Below, piece by piece: positions 20,207-29,925 of a stretch of 64,000 bases of DNA (positions are counted from its first letter, which is position 1; each line of letters starts with the position of its first letter). A program made the translations under genes and the position numbers. The notes beneath the pieces are model-generated. The model made no database searches and was not told the DNA's origin. It worked only from the letters and a program-made list of their open reading frames with translations. The stretch comes from Pseudomonas brassicacearum (GTDB taxonomy: Bacteria; Pseudomonadota; Gammaproteobacteria; Pseudomonadales; Pseudomonadaceae). Where the stretch lies: NCBI RefSeq assembly GCF_000585995.1, contig NZ_CP007410.1:3809430-3873429 (forward strand). Reading direction: 5' to 3'.

Positions 20207-21130
20207 ATGTCTACCCAATCACGCTTGATGTTAGTCGTTTCGCCGCTGATGGAACACAGCCCAGCCTTTGATCGGGCGGCCGCCTTGGCCAAGGCCGAAG
20301 GCGCCGCGCTGCATATCGTCGCGTTCGACTACCTCGAAGGGCTGGCCACGGCCGGCCTGGTCAACGCACAGGCGCTGGAAGAGATGCGCCTGGGCTACAT
20401 TGAACGCCATCGGCACTGGCTGGAGGAACAGGCCAGGCCGCTGCGCAAGCTCGGCATCGAAGTCACCACCGAAGTGACCTGGGTCGAGCGGCCGCTGCAG
20501 GAGATTCTGATCCACCTCAAGGAGCAGCCGATGGATGCGCTGGTCAAGGCCGTGGACCCTGAATCCTGGCTCTCGCGCCTGATGTTCACCCCTCTGGACG
20601 TGCATCTGCTGCGCGAATGCGAAGTACCGCTGCACTTCGTCAACAAGGTCGCCCATGCGCGGCCACGGAAAATCCTCGCCGCCATCGACCCCTTTCATCA
20701 AGACGGGCGCTACGAGGGCCTCAACGACCGGATCCTGAGCGAAGCCAACAAACTGGCGCTCAGCTGCGACGCAACGCTGGAGGTCGTCTACGCCTATGAT
20801 CTTTCGGCCATCACCGCTTCTGAATATGGCTTCGGTAACGGCTCGATGTTTTTTTCCTCGACCCTGGCCCAACAACTCTATGAATCCCAAGGCGACGCCT
20901 TCGATGCACTGGCCGAACGCAACGGCATCGCCCCGGAACAGCGGCGCATGATCATGGGCGACCCGGCCAAGGTCCTGGCCAGCTACGCCGCGTCCCATGA
21001 CATCGATGTGATCGTCATGGGCCGAGTACGCTACGGCACCCTGGACAAACTGATCGGCAGTACCGTGGAGGGGCTGCTGTACAAGATGCCGTGCAGCTTG
21101 TGGGTGATTGCGCCGCAGCAGGTCGGCTGA
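20207..21130 (+). CDS. Tandem-domain universal stress protein
   Basis: A 307-residue two-domain Usp (MSTQSRLMLVVSPLMEHSPA start; second domain RKILAAIDPFH). The nucleotide loop reads MGRVRYGTLDKLIGSTVE, with Arg at the second glycine position. ATG 20207 follows GGGAGG at six bases; the frame start at 20189 is less good. It is the first gene of a probable two-gene operon with the cation ATPase and is preceded by a perfect Anr box. Confidence 0.9.
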   Translation: MSTQSRLMLVVSPLMEHSPAFDRAAALAKAEGAALHIVAFDYLEGLATAGLVNAQALEEMRLGYIERHRHWLEEQARPLRKLGIEVTTEVTWVERPLQEILIHLKEQPMDALVKAVDPESWLSRLMFTPLDVHLLRECEVPLHFVNKVAHARPRKILAAIDPFHQDGRYEGLNDRILSEANKLALSCDATLEVVYAYDLSAITASEYGFGNGSMFFSSTLAQQLYESQGDAFDALAERNGIAPEQRRMIMGDPAKVLASYAASHDIDVIVMGRVRYGTLDKLIGSTVEGLLYKMPCSLWVIAPQQVG

Positions 21131-21231
21131 TCGCATGATCATTGCAGTTGTCGAGGGCTAGCGGCTTTTCGTGGACATTGGGACAGGGCTGGATGAAGCG
21201 ACAGGACAACGCCTTACCGGAGCAAGCGCCA

Positions 21232-23943
21232 ATGCCCACGGAAACTTTAGCCTGGTACACGCTAACGACCGAACAGGCACTGAGCCGGCTTGGGACCCAT
21301 GAGCATGTCGGGCTCAGTGCGGGCGAGGTTCAGGCCCGCCTTGAGCGCGTTGGTCCCAATCGCTTGCCTGCCTCCACCCGACGGCCAGCCTGGCTGCGAT
21401 TCCTGCTGCAGTTCCACAACATCCTGATTTATGTGCTGCTTGGTTCAGCTGCGATCACCGCAACGCTTGCGCACCTGTGGGATACGGTGGTCATTCTGGC
21501 GGTGGTGCTTGCCAATGCGACCATTGGCTACGTCCAGGAAGGCAAGGCCGAAAAAGCGATGGATGCCATCCGGCAGATGCTGGCACCGCGCGCGGCGGTG
21601 ATCCGTGCCGGTGAACGCTTGAATGTCGCGGGCGAGGAGCTGGTACCGGGCGATATCGTCTTGCTGGAAGCCGGCGACAAGGTCCCCGCTGATCTTCGCT
21701 TGCTGCATGCAAACCGGCTGCAGGTCCAGGAAGCCATCCTGACCGGTGAATCCGCTCCCGTAGAAAAGCATACCGAGCCGGTTCGGCGTGAAGCAGCCCT
21801 GGGTGACCGTGGCTGTATGGCGTTCAGCGGCACCCTGGTGACGTGCGGGCAAGCCACAGGGCTTGTTGTCGCGACCGCTACATCAGCCGAAATCGGCCGC
21901 ATCAGCAACTTGCTGTCAGGCGTTGAAACACTGACGACACCGCTGGTGCAGCAAATGAACATTTTCGCCCGCTGGCTGACGCTATTGATTCTGTCAGTCG
22001 CGGGTCTTTTACTCGTCTACGGTCACTTTGTCAGGCACTACCCCTTCACCGAGATGTTCATGGTTGTGGTGGGGATGTCAGTGGCCGCGATACCCGAAGG
22101 GTTGCCCGCCGTACTCACGATTACCCTGGCGGTCGGGGTTCGAGCGATGGCCCGCCGCAATGCCATCGTCCGGCGCCTGCCGGCCATCGAAACGCTGGGC
22201 TCGGTATCCGTCATCTGCACGGACAAGACCGGCACCCTCACCCGCAACGAAATGATGGTCGCGTCGGTGGCCGTCAGTGACCTGACCTTCACCGTCGACG
22301 GTGCGGGGTATCAGCCGGAAGGCAACATGAACCTGGAGGATCAGTTGATTGATACCGCCAATCATCCGGTATTGGCCGAGCTAGGGCATGCGGCCAGCCT
22401 CTGCAACGACGCCGCGTTGAGACAGCATGAGCGGGCATGGAAGGTCGAGGGCGATCCGATGGAGGGTGCCTTGCTGGCGTTTAGCGCAAAAGCCGGCATC
22501 GACCACGAACAAGCACGACGCACGTGGGTTCGCACCGACGCCATTCCGTTCGACGCAAAACACCGCTACATGGCCACGCTGCATCACAATCACGAGCGGC
22601 AGGCCACCATTTATGTGAAAGGCGCGCCCGAGCAGATCCTGGCCATGTGCACGCAACAACGCTCCAGCACTGGCGCGGTTGAGCGGCTCGATACCGACTA
22701 CTGGCACAAACAGGCCAATGCCATCGCCAGTAAAGGCCACCGAGTCTTGGCGTTTGCAATCAGGCCGGTACAGCCCGAACACACCGTGTTGGAATTAGGT
22801 GACGTGCAAGGGACACTGACCCTGCTTGGCCTGGTGGGCATGATCGACCCTCCTCGCGCGGAAACCAGGCAGGCCGTCGCACAATGCCAGGCGGCCGGCA
22901 TCGCCGTGAAAATGATCACCGGGGACCACTCCGGCACCGCCCGCGCCATCGGCCATCAGATTGGCTTGCAAAACCCCGACAGGGTCCTGACCGGCGTCGA
23001 TCTGGACACCATGAACGACGCCGTGCTGAAAGAAGCGTTAAAGGAGGTGAACATCTTCGCCCGCACCAGCCCTGAACATAAGCTCCGGCTGGTGATGTTG
23101 CTGCAATCGAATGGCATGACCGTGGCAATGACGGGCGATGGCGTCAATGACGCGCCAGCACTCAAGCGTGCAAACGCCGGTATCGCCATGGGTGACAAAG
23201 GCAGTGAAGCCGCGAAAGAAGCCGCGGACCTGGTGTTGGCCGATGACAACTTCGCCTCCATCGTGGCCGCTGTGCGTGAAGGACGGACGGTCTACGACAA
23301 CATCAAGAAAGTCTTGAGTTGGACATTACCCACCAACGCAGGCGAGACCATGACCATCATTGTCGCGCTACTGTTTGGCTTTACGCTGCCAGTGACCGCC
23401 ATACAGATTTTGTGGATCAACCTGATCACCGCTGTGACGCTCGGTATCGCCCTGGCGTTCGAACCGACCGAAGAAAACAGCATGCGCAGACCTCCCCGCT
23501 CAAGGCACGAGCCTTTGATCGGCGGCGCGTTGGTCTGGCATATGGTGCTGGTTTCCATTCTTTTTCTTTGCGGGGTCTACGGCATTTTCGCCTATGCCCT
23601 CGACCGGGGTTATTCATTGGAATTGGCTCGCACCCTTGCCGTGAACACCTTGGTCGTCATGGAGATTTTCCATCTGTTCTTCATCCGCAATCTCTATGGA
23701 ACGTCGCTGACCTGGAAGGGCGTTCGCGGTACGAAGGTAGTGTGGGCGACCGTCGCGGTGGTGACGTTGGCTCAATTCGCCATCACCTACGCGCCGCCGC
23801 TGCAAGCCGTGTTTGCGACGCAAGCGGTCCCTTTCATGGATGGGCTGCTGATCATCGCGGTGGGCATTGCACTGTTCGCCATCATCGAGATTGAAAAACA
23901 GATTCGATTGCGTCTAACCGAGTCCACGCGTGTCGTCGCCTAA
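21232..23943 (+). CDS. P2-type cation-translocating ATPase (calcium-pump-like)
   Basis: A pump of about 903 residues. TGESAPVEK (actuator), the phosphorylated Asp331 in [17 protein letters not shown] (nucleotide domain) and [20 protein letters not shown] (hinge) are intact. Helix M4 carries [18 protein letters not shown], the calcium-pump PEGLP. Helix M6 reads NLITAVTLG where SERCA has N-x-x-x-D, so the second cation site lacks the usual Asp and the substrate may be Ca2+, Mg2+ or another cation. ATG 21232 has GGAG nine bases upstream; 21193 or TTG 21142 are possible longer starts. It is cotranscribed with the upstream Usp, under the Anr box at 20098. Confidence 0.9.
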   Translation: MPTETLAWYTLTTEQALSRLGTHEHVGLSAGEVQARLERVGPNRLPASTRRPAWLRFLLQFHNILIYVLLGSAAITATLAHLWDTVVILAVVLANATIGYVQEGKAEKAMDAIRQMLAPRAAVIRAGERLNVAGEELVPGDIVLLEAGDKVPADLRLLHANRLQVQEAILTGESAPVEKHTEPVRREAALGDRGCMAFSGTLVTCGQATGLVVATATSAEIGRISNLLSGVETLTTPLVQQMNIFARWLTLLILSVAGLLLVYGHFVRHYPFTEMFMVVVGMSVAAIPEGLPAVLTITLAVGVRAMARRNAIVRRLPAIETLGSVSVICTDKTGTLTRNEMMVASVAVSDLTFTVDGAGYQPEGNMNLEDQLIDTANHPVLAELGHAASLCNDAALRQHERAWKVEGDPMEGALLAFSAKAGIDHEQARRTWVRTDAIPFDAKHRYMATLHHNHERQATIYVKGAPEQILAMCTQQRSSTGAVERLDTDYWHKQANAIASKGHRVLAFAIRPVQPEHTVLELGDVQGTLTLLGLVGMIDPPRAETRQAVAQCQAAGIAVKMITGDHSGTARAIGHQIGLQNPDRVLTGVDLDTMNDAVLKEALKEVNIFARTSPEHKLRLVMLLQSNGMTVAMTGDGVNDAPALKRANAGIAMGDKGSEAAKEAADLVLADDNFASIVAAVREGRTVYDNIKKVLSWTLPTNAGETMTIIVALLFGFTLPVTAIQILWINLITAVTLGIALAFEPTEENSMRRPPRSRHEPLIGGALVWHMVLVSILFLCGVYGIFAYALDRGYSLELARTLAVNTLVVMEIFHLFFIRNLYGTSLTWKGVRGTKVVWATVAVVTLAQFAITYAPPLQAVFATQAVPFMDGLLIIAVGIALFAIIEIEKQIRLRLTESTRVVA

Positions 23944-23981
23944 GACTCACCCCGGATTTCATTGGGTACCGATACAGCCGC

Positions 23982-24266
23982 TCAATGCAGGTACTTCAAC
24001 CCCGCAGCAAGCACCAGTGTCCCCAGGCCTGCCCAACCGGAAAACAGCCATCGCCAGGCAATGGCTCGAGGGACAAAACCCACCCCCCTCACAAACGCCA
24101 CGCTCATGGCGGCGAACAATGCGCCAGCCAACCCATGATCGACGCTCCCATCGGGGGTAACCATCATGGGAGGATAAAGCGTGCCAGCGAGCATGATGGT
24201 GACGGCAACACTCAAGCTCAACCCATGGATGCTCGAAGATGGTTGGACCTCTGACCCTTGTGCCAT
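23982..24266 (-). CDS. YbgE-like cyd operon membrane protein
   Basis: A 94-residue protein with about three hydrophobic segments (LSLSVAVTIMLAGTLYPPMM, GLAGALFAAMSVAFVRGVGF, LFSGWAGLGTLVLAAGLKYL). By position, size and topology it is the YbgE/CydE-type protein found at the end of cytochrome bd operons; its function is not established. The ATG at 24266 overlaps the cydX stop codon (TGATG), which implies translational coupling. The GTG just before is an alternative start. Confidence 0.7.
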   Translation of the reverse strand: MAQGSEVQPSSSIHGLSLSVAVTIMLAGTLYPPMMVTPDGSVDHGLAGALFAAMSVAFVRGVGFVPRAIAWRWLFSGWAGLGTLVLAAGLKYLH

Positions 24267-24388
24267 CACCGCGGTACCTCATCATGTTCAGACGAAGCTC
24301 GACCCGCTTCGTTCTCGCCCCACATCGCATTCAAGATCGCCAACAGTAAGGCGAAACCGACTCCCAGCATCCAGGCGAAATACCACAT
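24266..24388 (-). CDS. cydX: CydX, small subunit of cytochrome bd oxidase
   Basis: A 40-residue single-span peptide starting MWYFAWMLGVGFALLLAI. This matches the CydX/YbgT pattern (MWYFxWxLG) closely. CydX stabilises the haem groups of cytochrome bd and is needed for full activity. It lies between cydB and the ybgE-like gene, 21 bases after the cydB stop. Its C-terminal tail (ENEAGRASSEHDEVPR) is polar. It is too short for standard gene calling. Confidence 0.9.
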   Translation of the reverse strand: MWYFAWMLGVGFALLLAILNAMWGENEAGRASSEHDEVPR

Positions 24389-24409
24389 GTCTTTGATTCC
24401 TTTGCTGGC

Positions 24410-25546
24410 CTAGTAGGCTGAATGTTCGTTGGCTTTGATTTGCGCAACGGTGACCTTGCCGCGCATGACGCGATAGGCCCACGAGGTATAAATCACGATC
24501 ATCGGCATGAAGATCAACGTGGCCCAAAACATGATGGCCAGGCTTAGATGACTGGAGACGCTGTCCCACACGGTAAGACTTGCGGCAGGCATTGTTGATG
24601 ACGGCATGATGAAGGGAAACATGGAAACGCCCGCGGTGCTGATGACACCGATCACCGCAAGCGATGACGCAACAAATGCCGCCAGCGTGCGGCGCATCAT
24701 CAACAACATGGCGGCACAGACGGCACCTGCCAAACCAAGCGCGGGCAACAGCCACAGCAAAGGATAATGGCCATAGTTCGCCATCCACGCCCCCGGTTCG
24801 CGTACCACGGATTTACTGAGGATGTCGGGTAGCCCAGCGGTATCAACGACCGAGGTAATGCGATAGCCCTCGATCCATTGCAGCCAGATCCCCGCCACAA
24901 TAAACGAGCACACCAGCACGATCGCAGCGCCCACCGCGCCTTTTATGGCCCTGGACTGAATGCCACCTTCCGTACGATGGGCCAGATACGTACCGCCCTG
25001 CAGCGTAATCATGGCGCTGCTGACAATGCCGCTCAGCAGTGCGAAAGGGTTGAGCAATTGCCAAAAGCTGCCGGTGTAGGTTGACACCAGATACTCACTG
25101 AAGTGGAACGGTACGCCCTGGAGCAAGTTGCCAAACGCGATGCCGAACACCAATGGCGGTACGGCCCCACCCACGAAAAGGCCCCAATCCCAGGTGCTGC
25201 GCCAGGTCGGATTGTGAATCTTGCTGCGATAGTCAAACCCCACCGGACGAAAGAACAGCGCCCAGAGGACCAGAATCATCGCCCAGTAGAATCCGCTGAA
25301 CGCAGTGGCGTACACCACTGGCCATGCGGCGAACAATGCGCCGCCGGCGGTAATGAACCAGACCTGATTCCCATCCCAATGCGGCCCCACGGTGTTAATG
25401 ACAACCCGCCGCTCCATGTCATTGCGGCCAACGAATGGCAACAACGTGCCGACGCCCATGTCATGGCCGTCCATGATGGCGAAACCTATCAGCAGGACGC
25501 CGACCAGCGCCCACCAGATGATCTTGAGGGTGAAGTAGTCAAGCAT
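24410..25546 (-). CDS. cydB: Cytochrome bd ubiquinol oxidase subunit II
   Basis: A 378-residue membrane subunit with about eight to nine helices. The family signatures GFAIMDGHDMGVGTLLPF, NTVGPHWDGNQVWFI and RPVGFDYRSKI are present. It partners CydA to form the quinol oxidase that reduces O2 to water with high affinity and without pumping protons. The start (25546) overlaps the 3' end of cydA by eight bases, which shows tight operon structure. Confidence 0.96.
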   Translation of the reverse strand: MLDYFTLKIIWWALVGVLLIGFAIMDGHDMGVGTLLPFVGRNDMERRVVINTVGPHWDGNQVWFITAGGALFAAWPVVYATAFSGFYWAMILVLWALFFRPVGFDYRSKIHNPTWRSTWDWGLFVGGAVPPLVFGIAFGNLLQGVPFHFSEYLVSTYTGSFWQLLNPFALLSGIVSSAMITLQGGTYLAHRTEGGIQSRAIKGAVGAAIVLVCSFIVAGIWLQWIEGYRITSVVDTAGLPDILSKSVVREPGAWMANYGHYPLLWLLPALGLAGAVCAAMLLMMRRTLAAFVASSLAVIGVISTAGVSMFPFIMPSSTMPAASLTVWDSVSSHLSLAIMFWATLIFMPMIVIYTSWAYRVMRGKVTVAQIKANEHSAY

Positions 25547-27110
25547 GGTGAAGCTCCTTCAACTTGGCGTCGTGGACATAACGGCCTGTGCCGAGGCTGC
25601 CGGGCCCTTGGCGGGCGAACTTGACCATCAGGAACATCTCCACCAGCAGCAGCACGGTGTAGAAAACGACGAACCCCGCCAACGAGCCGTACAGGTTATT
25701 GACGCTGAGGGTCGAGACACTCATGTGGGTCGGCAGCACGCCGTAGATGGTCCAGGGCTGACGACCATACTCGGCGACGAACCAGCCCAGTTCACAGGAG
25801 AGCCACGGAGCAGGCAGCATGAGCAGCGCCCAACGGAGTAACCAGCGGCTTCGTGAGCAAGTCGATTTCAGTGTGCTCCAGAAGGCGAGCGCGAAGAGCA
25901 GCAGCATGGCAAAACCCAGGCCTACCATGATTCGAAACGCCCAGAACATGGGGGTGACACGCGGTACGGTATCGTTTACCGCCTTTTCTATAATGGCGGG
26001 TGTCGCTTGGTTGACGTCTTCGACATACCGTTTTAGCAACAAGCCGAAACCCAGATCAGCCTTGTATTCTTCAAACGCTTGAAGTGCCGCCAAGTCGCCG
26101 CGATTGGCCCTGAGCGCTTCAAGTGCATTGACCGCGGGAATACCGCGCAGGATTCGAGCCCGGTTCTTTTCCTTGATCTCGTGAATACCTGGAATTTGCT
26201 TGCTCACCGAGCGCGTTCCAATCAGGCCCATTACCCATGGCACCTCAACTTCCCAGTTATTTCTGGACTCGGCTTCGTTGATGCTGGCCACCAGCGTAAG
26301 GCCGGCTGGCGCGGGCTTGGTTTCCCACATTGCCTCCATTGCGGCCAGTTTGGTTTGCTGTGCTTCACCCACCGTGTAGCCGGACTCATCCCCGAGCACG
26401 ATCACACTCAGCACTGACGCCAGGCCAAAGGCCGCCGCAACGCGAAAGCTACGTTTGGCAAACTCGACATCACGATTTTTCAGCAGATACCAACTCGAAA
26501 TCGACAGCACGAACATTGAGCCGGTGACGTAACCTGCCGAAACCGTGTGGACAAACTTGGCTTGCGCCACGGGGTTGAAAACCACTGCCCAGAAATCGAC
26601 CATTTCCATGCGCATGGTGATGTAGCTGAACTCCGAACCCACCGGGTTCTGCATCCACCCATTGGCAATCAGGATCCACAACGCCGACAGGTTCGTGCCA
26701 ATCGCCATCAGCAGTGTGACCAGCAAATGATGCTGTTTCTTCAGGCGGTCCCAACCAAAAAAGAACAACCCGATCATGGTTGACTCAAGGAAGAACGCCA
26801 TCAGCCCCTCGATGGCCAGCGGAGCACCGAAGATGTCTCCGACGTAGTGCGAGTAGTACGCCCAATTGGTTCCGAACTGAAATTCCAGGGTGATACCGGT
26901 GGTCACTCCCAGGGCGAAGTTGATGCCGAACAACTTGCCCCAGAACCGCGTCATGTCTTTCCAGATGACATTGCCGGTCATCACGTAGACGCTTTCCATG
27001 ATGACCAGCAGCCACACCATGCCCACGGTGAGCGGTACAAACAGAAAGTGGTACAGCGCAGTGGCCGCGAATTGCAGCCGTGACAAATCCACCAGTTGTT
27101 CTGAGATCAC
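25539..27110 (-). CDS. cydA: Cytochrome bd ubiquinol oxidase subunit I
   Basis: A 523-residue haem-bearing subunit, as long as the E. coli bd-I protein. It contains LYHFLFVPLTVGM (N-terminal haem-ligand His), the quinol-binding loop with GRQPWTIYGVLPT, and a long Q-loop (about residues 250-380), unlike the short-loop CioA of pseudomonads. GTG 27110 is taken as the start: it overlaps the cydP stop (GTGA) and gives the conserved N-terminus VISEQLVDLSRLQFA. The longer open frame upstream is cydP read out of frame. bd oxidases tolerate sulfide, NO and cyanide better than haem-copper oxidases, which matters beside the SQR cluster. Confidence 0.95.
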   Translation of the reverse strand: MISEQLVDLSRLQFAATALYHFLFVPLTVGMVWLLVIMESVYVMTGNVIWKDMTRFWGKLFGINFALGVTTGITLEFQFGTNWAYYSHYVGDIFGAPLAIEGLMAFFLESTMIGLFFFGWDRLKKQHHLLVTLLMAIGTNLSALWILIANGWMQNPVGSEFSYITMRMEMVDFWAVVFNPVAQAKFVHTVSAGYVTGSMFVLSISSWYLLKNRDVEFAKRSFRVAAAFGLASVLSVIVLGDESGYTVGEAQQTKLAAMEAMWETKPAPAGLTLVASINEAESRNNWEVEVPWVMGLIGTRSVSKQIPGIHEIKEKNRARILRGIPAVNALEALRANRGDLAALQAFEEYKADLGFGLLLKRYVEDVNQATPAIIEKAVNDTVPRVTPMFWAFRIMVGLGFAMLLLFALAFWSTLKSTCSRSRWLLRWALLMLPAPWLSCELGWFVAEYGRQPWTIYGVLPTHMSVSTLSVNNLYGSLAGFVVFYTVLLLVEMFLMVKFARQGPGSLGTGRYVHDAKLKELHHA

Positions 27111-27283
27111 TTGCTTGCCCCTTGAGCCGAGGTGGGTCCGCCGAACCTGTCGCTGATGGTGTTCGAGTCGACGCTGACGCGCGAATCCTTGATGAACAGC
27201 CACCACAGCACGGTCAACACAACCAGCTTGATCAGTACTGCTGTGAGCAGATGGCGACGTAGTCGTTTATCGGAAATAGTCAT
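27107..27283 (-). CDS. cydP: CydP, putative small subunit of cytochrome bd oxidase
   Basis: A 58-residue single-span protein (MTISDKRLRRHLLTAVLIKL..., TVLWWLFIKDSRVSVDS). The basic N-terminus, WWLFIKD and the V-x-V-D motif match the CydP family found before cydA in proteobacteria. Its stop overlaps the cydA GTG by GTGA. It was not in the open-frame set because it is short. No clear Shine-Dalgarno precedes ATG 27283. Confidence 0.85.
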   Translation of the reverse strand: MTISDKRLRRHLLTAVLIKLVVLTVLWWLFIKDSRVSVDSNTISDRFGGPTSAQGASK

Positions 27284-27294
27284 GACCCGGCTGT

Positions 27295-27310
27295 AGCACG
27301 GGCCATGCCA
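27295..27310 (-). promoter_or_regulatory. Candidate sigma-54 promoter of the cyd operon
   Basis: Read on the minus strand, TGGCATGGCCCGTGCT has GG and GC at the -24/-12 spacing. It lies about 95-130 bp downstream of the TGGCAGT array. The predicted start falls almost at the cydP ATG, which is unusually close. Confidence 0.45.
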
Positions 27311-27331
27311 AAGGCAAGATCTGATTTTTTA

Positions 27332-27345
27332 TTGATATAAAACAA
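27332..27345. promoter_or_regulatory. Anr/FNR-like box upstream of the cyd operon
   Basis: TTGATATAAAACAA has one mismatch to the palindrome. It is centred 55 bp before cydP, suitable for activation. Confidence 0.5.
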
Positions 27346-27405
27346 TCAGTTACTTAAACCGATAGGAGTCCTTCGTTTACCTTGGAGAGGAAAAGGCCCT
27401 GCCAG

Positions 27406-27442
27406 ACTGCCGGCATGGCAGTCGCTGGCAGTCATTGGCAGT
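27406..27442. promoter_or_regulatory. TGGCAGT direct-repeat array, candidate FisR binding region
   Basis: An inverted repeat ACTGCC-GGCAT-GGCAGT (27406-27422) is followed by two more TGGCAGT copies at 27426 and 27436. This gives three copies spaced exactly 10 bp apart. The same half-site occurs upstream of the persulfide dioxygenase gene. Confidence 0.55.
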
Positions 27443-27457
27443 CGGGCTCGTTGGTGC

Positions 27458-28780
<1,323 letters not shown>

Positions 28781-28811
28781 CGTGGCTCCTGTGACTCCAT
28801 CCCAGACTGAG

Positions 28812-28852
28812 GTGGCACTGCCACTATGCCAATAAATACTGCCAATGGCAGT
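28812..28852. promoter_or_regulatory. Palindromic upstream activating sites for FisR
   Basis: Two palindromes are visible: GTGGCACTGCCAC (28812-28824) and ACTGCCAATGGCAGT (28838-28852). They are about 95-135 bp upstream of the -24/-12 promoter, the usual enhancer position. Confidence 0.65.
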
Positions 28853-28947
28853 GATTTTCCACGCGCGCGGCAGACGCTGCGCCAGAACCTGAAAATAAAA
28901 CCATAAAAATCAATTAGTTAATTACAAAAATTCGGTTCATGCAGGCA

Positions 28948-28963
28948 TGGCAGATTTATTGCT
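28948..28963 (+). promoter_or_regulatory. Sigma-54 (-24/-12) promoter of pdo-sqr
   Basis: TGGCAGATTTATTGCT matches TGGCAC-N5-TTGCT at all but one position. Transcription would begin near 28974, 36 bp before the start codon at 29010. Confidence 0.85.
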
Positions 28964-29009
28964 GTATCCATCCTGTGAGCGGCTCGCAGAGTCCCCAAGG
29001 AGACAAGTC

Positions 29010-29888
29010 ATGCCCGTAAAACTGCACGTCGAAGGATTTTTCGATCCTGAAACCCACACCGTCAGCTATCTGGTTCTGGACGAATCGACCCGCCACTGCG
29101 CGTTGGTCGACAGCGTCCTGGACTACGATCCCAAATCAGGCCGTACCCAAACCACTTCCGCAGACAGGCTGATCGCCCGAGTGGCCGAACTGGATGCAAA
29201 GGTCCAATGGATTCTGGAAACCCACGTCCATGCCGATCACCTCACCGCCGCGCCGTACCTGAAAGAAAAACTCGGCGGCAAGATAGGCATCGGAAGCCGG
29301 ATCGCCACCGTGCAGGAAGTCTTTGGCACGCTGTTCAATACTGGCGGCGACATGGCCCGAGACGGGAGTCAGTTCGACCATCTGTTTATCAATGACGAGC
29401 CGTTCACGCTCGGCACGTTGCAATGCCACGCCCTGCATACGCCAGGCCACACGCCCGCCTGCATGACCTATGTCATCAGCGACGGCAGGGAAACAGCCGC
29501 GTTTGTCGGCGATACACTGTTCATGCCGGACTACGGCACCGCACGCTGTGACTTCCCCGGCGGCGACGCTCGCGCACTGTTTCATTCAATCAACAAGCTC
29601 CTGAGCCTGCCGGCCAACACCCTCCTCTACACCTGCCACGATTACCAACCGGGTGGCCGCGAGGTGCAGTTCGCCAGCACCGTGGCCGAGCAACGCGCCG
29701 ACAACGTTCATGTGCGTAACGGCATCAGTGAAGAAGAATTTGTCGCGATGCGCACCAAGCGCGATGCGTCGATGGACATGCCGACGCTGCTCCTGCCATC
29801 GGTGCAGGTCAACATGCGCGCCGGGCACTTTCCCGAGCCGGAGTCGAACGGTACACGCTACCTGAAGATCCCCCTCAATAGGCTCTGA
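29010..29888 (+). CDS. pdo: Persulfide dioxygenase (ETHE1/Blh-type MBL fold)
   Basis: A 292-residue non-haem iron MBL protein that oxidises glutathione persulfide to sulfite. The metal site is ETHVHADHLTAA, HTPGHTPACM, FVGDTLFMPDYG and YTCHDY. An open frame extends upstream to 28947, but that region holds the sigma-54 promoter, so ATG 29010 (MPVKLHVEGFF), with AAGGAG upstream, is the start. It forms an operon with the downstream SQR fusion and is divergent from fisR. The glutathione-linked route SQR to GSSH to PDO to sulfite is well known in proteobacteria. Confidence 0.9.
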   Translation: MPVKLHVEGFFDPETHTVSYLVLDESTRHCALVDSVLDYDPKSGRTQTTSADRLIARVAELDAKVQWILETHVHADHLTAAPYLKEKLGGKIGIGSRIATVQEVFGTLFNTGGDMARDGSQFDHLFINDEPFTLGTLQCHALHTPGHTPACMTYVISDGRETAAFVGDTLFMPDYGTARCDFPGGDARALFHSINKLLSLPANTLLYTCHDYQPGGREVQFASTVAEQRADNVHVRNGISEEEFVAMRTKRDASMDMPTLLLPSVQVNMRAGHFPEPESNGTRYLKIPLNRL

Positions 29889-29925
29889 CGTCCCCATAAG
29901 AAAAATACTCATCACGGAGACATTC

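Noticed and set aside
28947..29009. N-terminal extension of the persulfide dioxygenase
   Set aside because: The extension contains the sigma-54 promoter; ATG 29010 has the ribosome-binding site.
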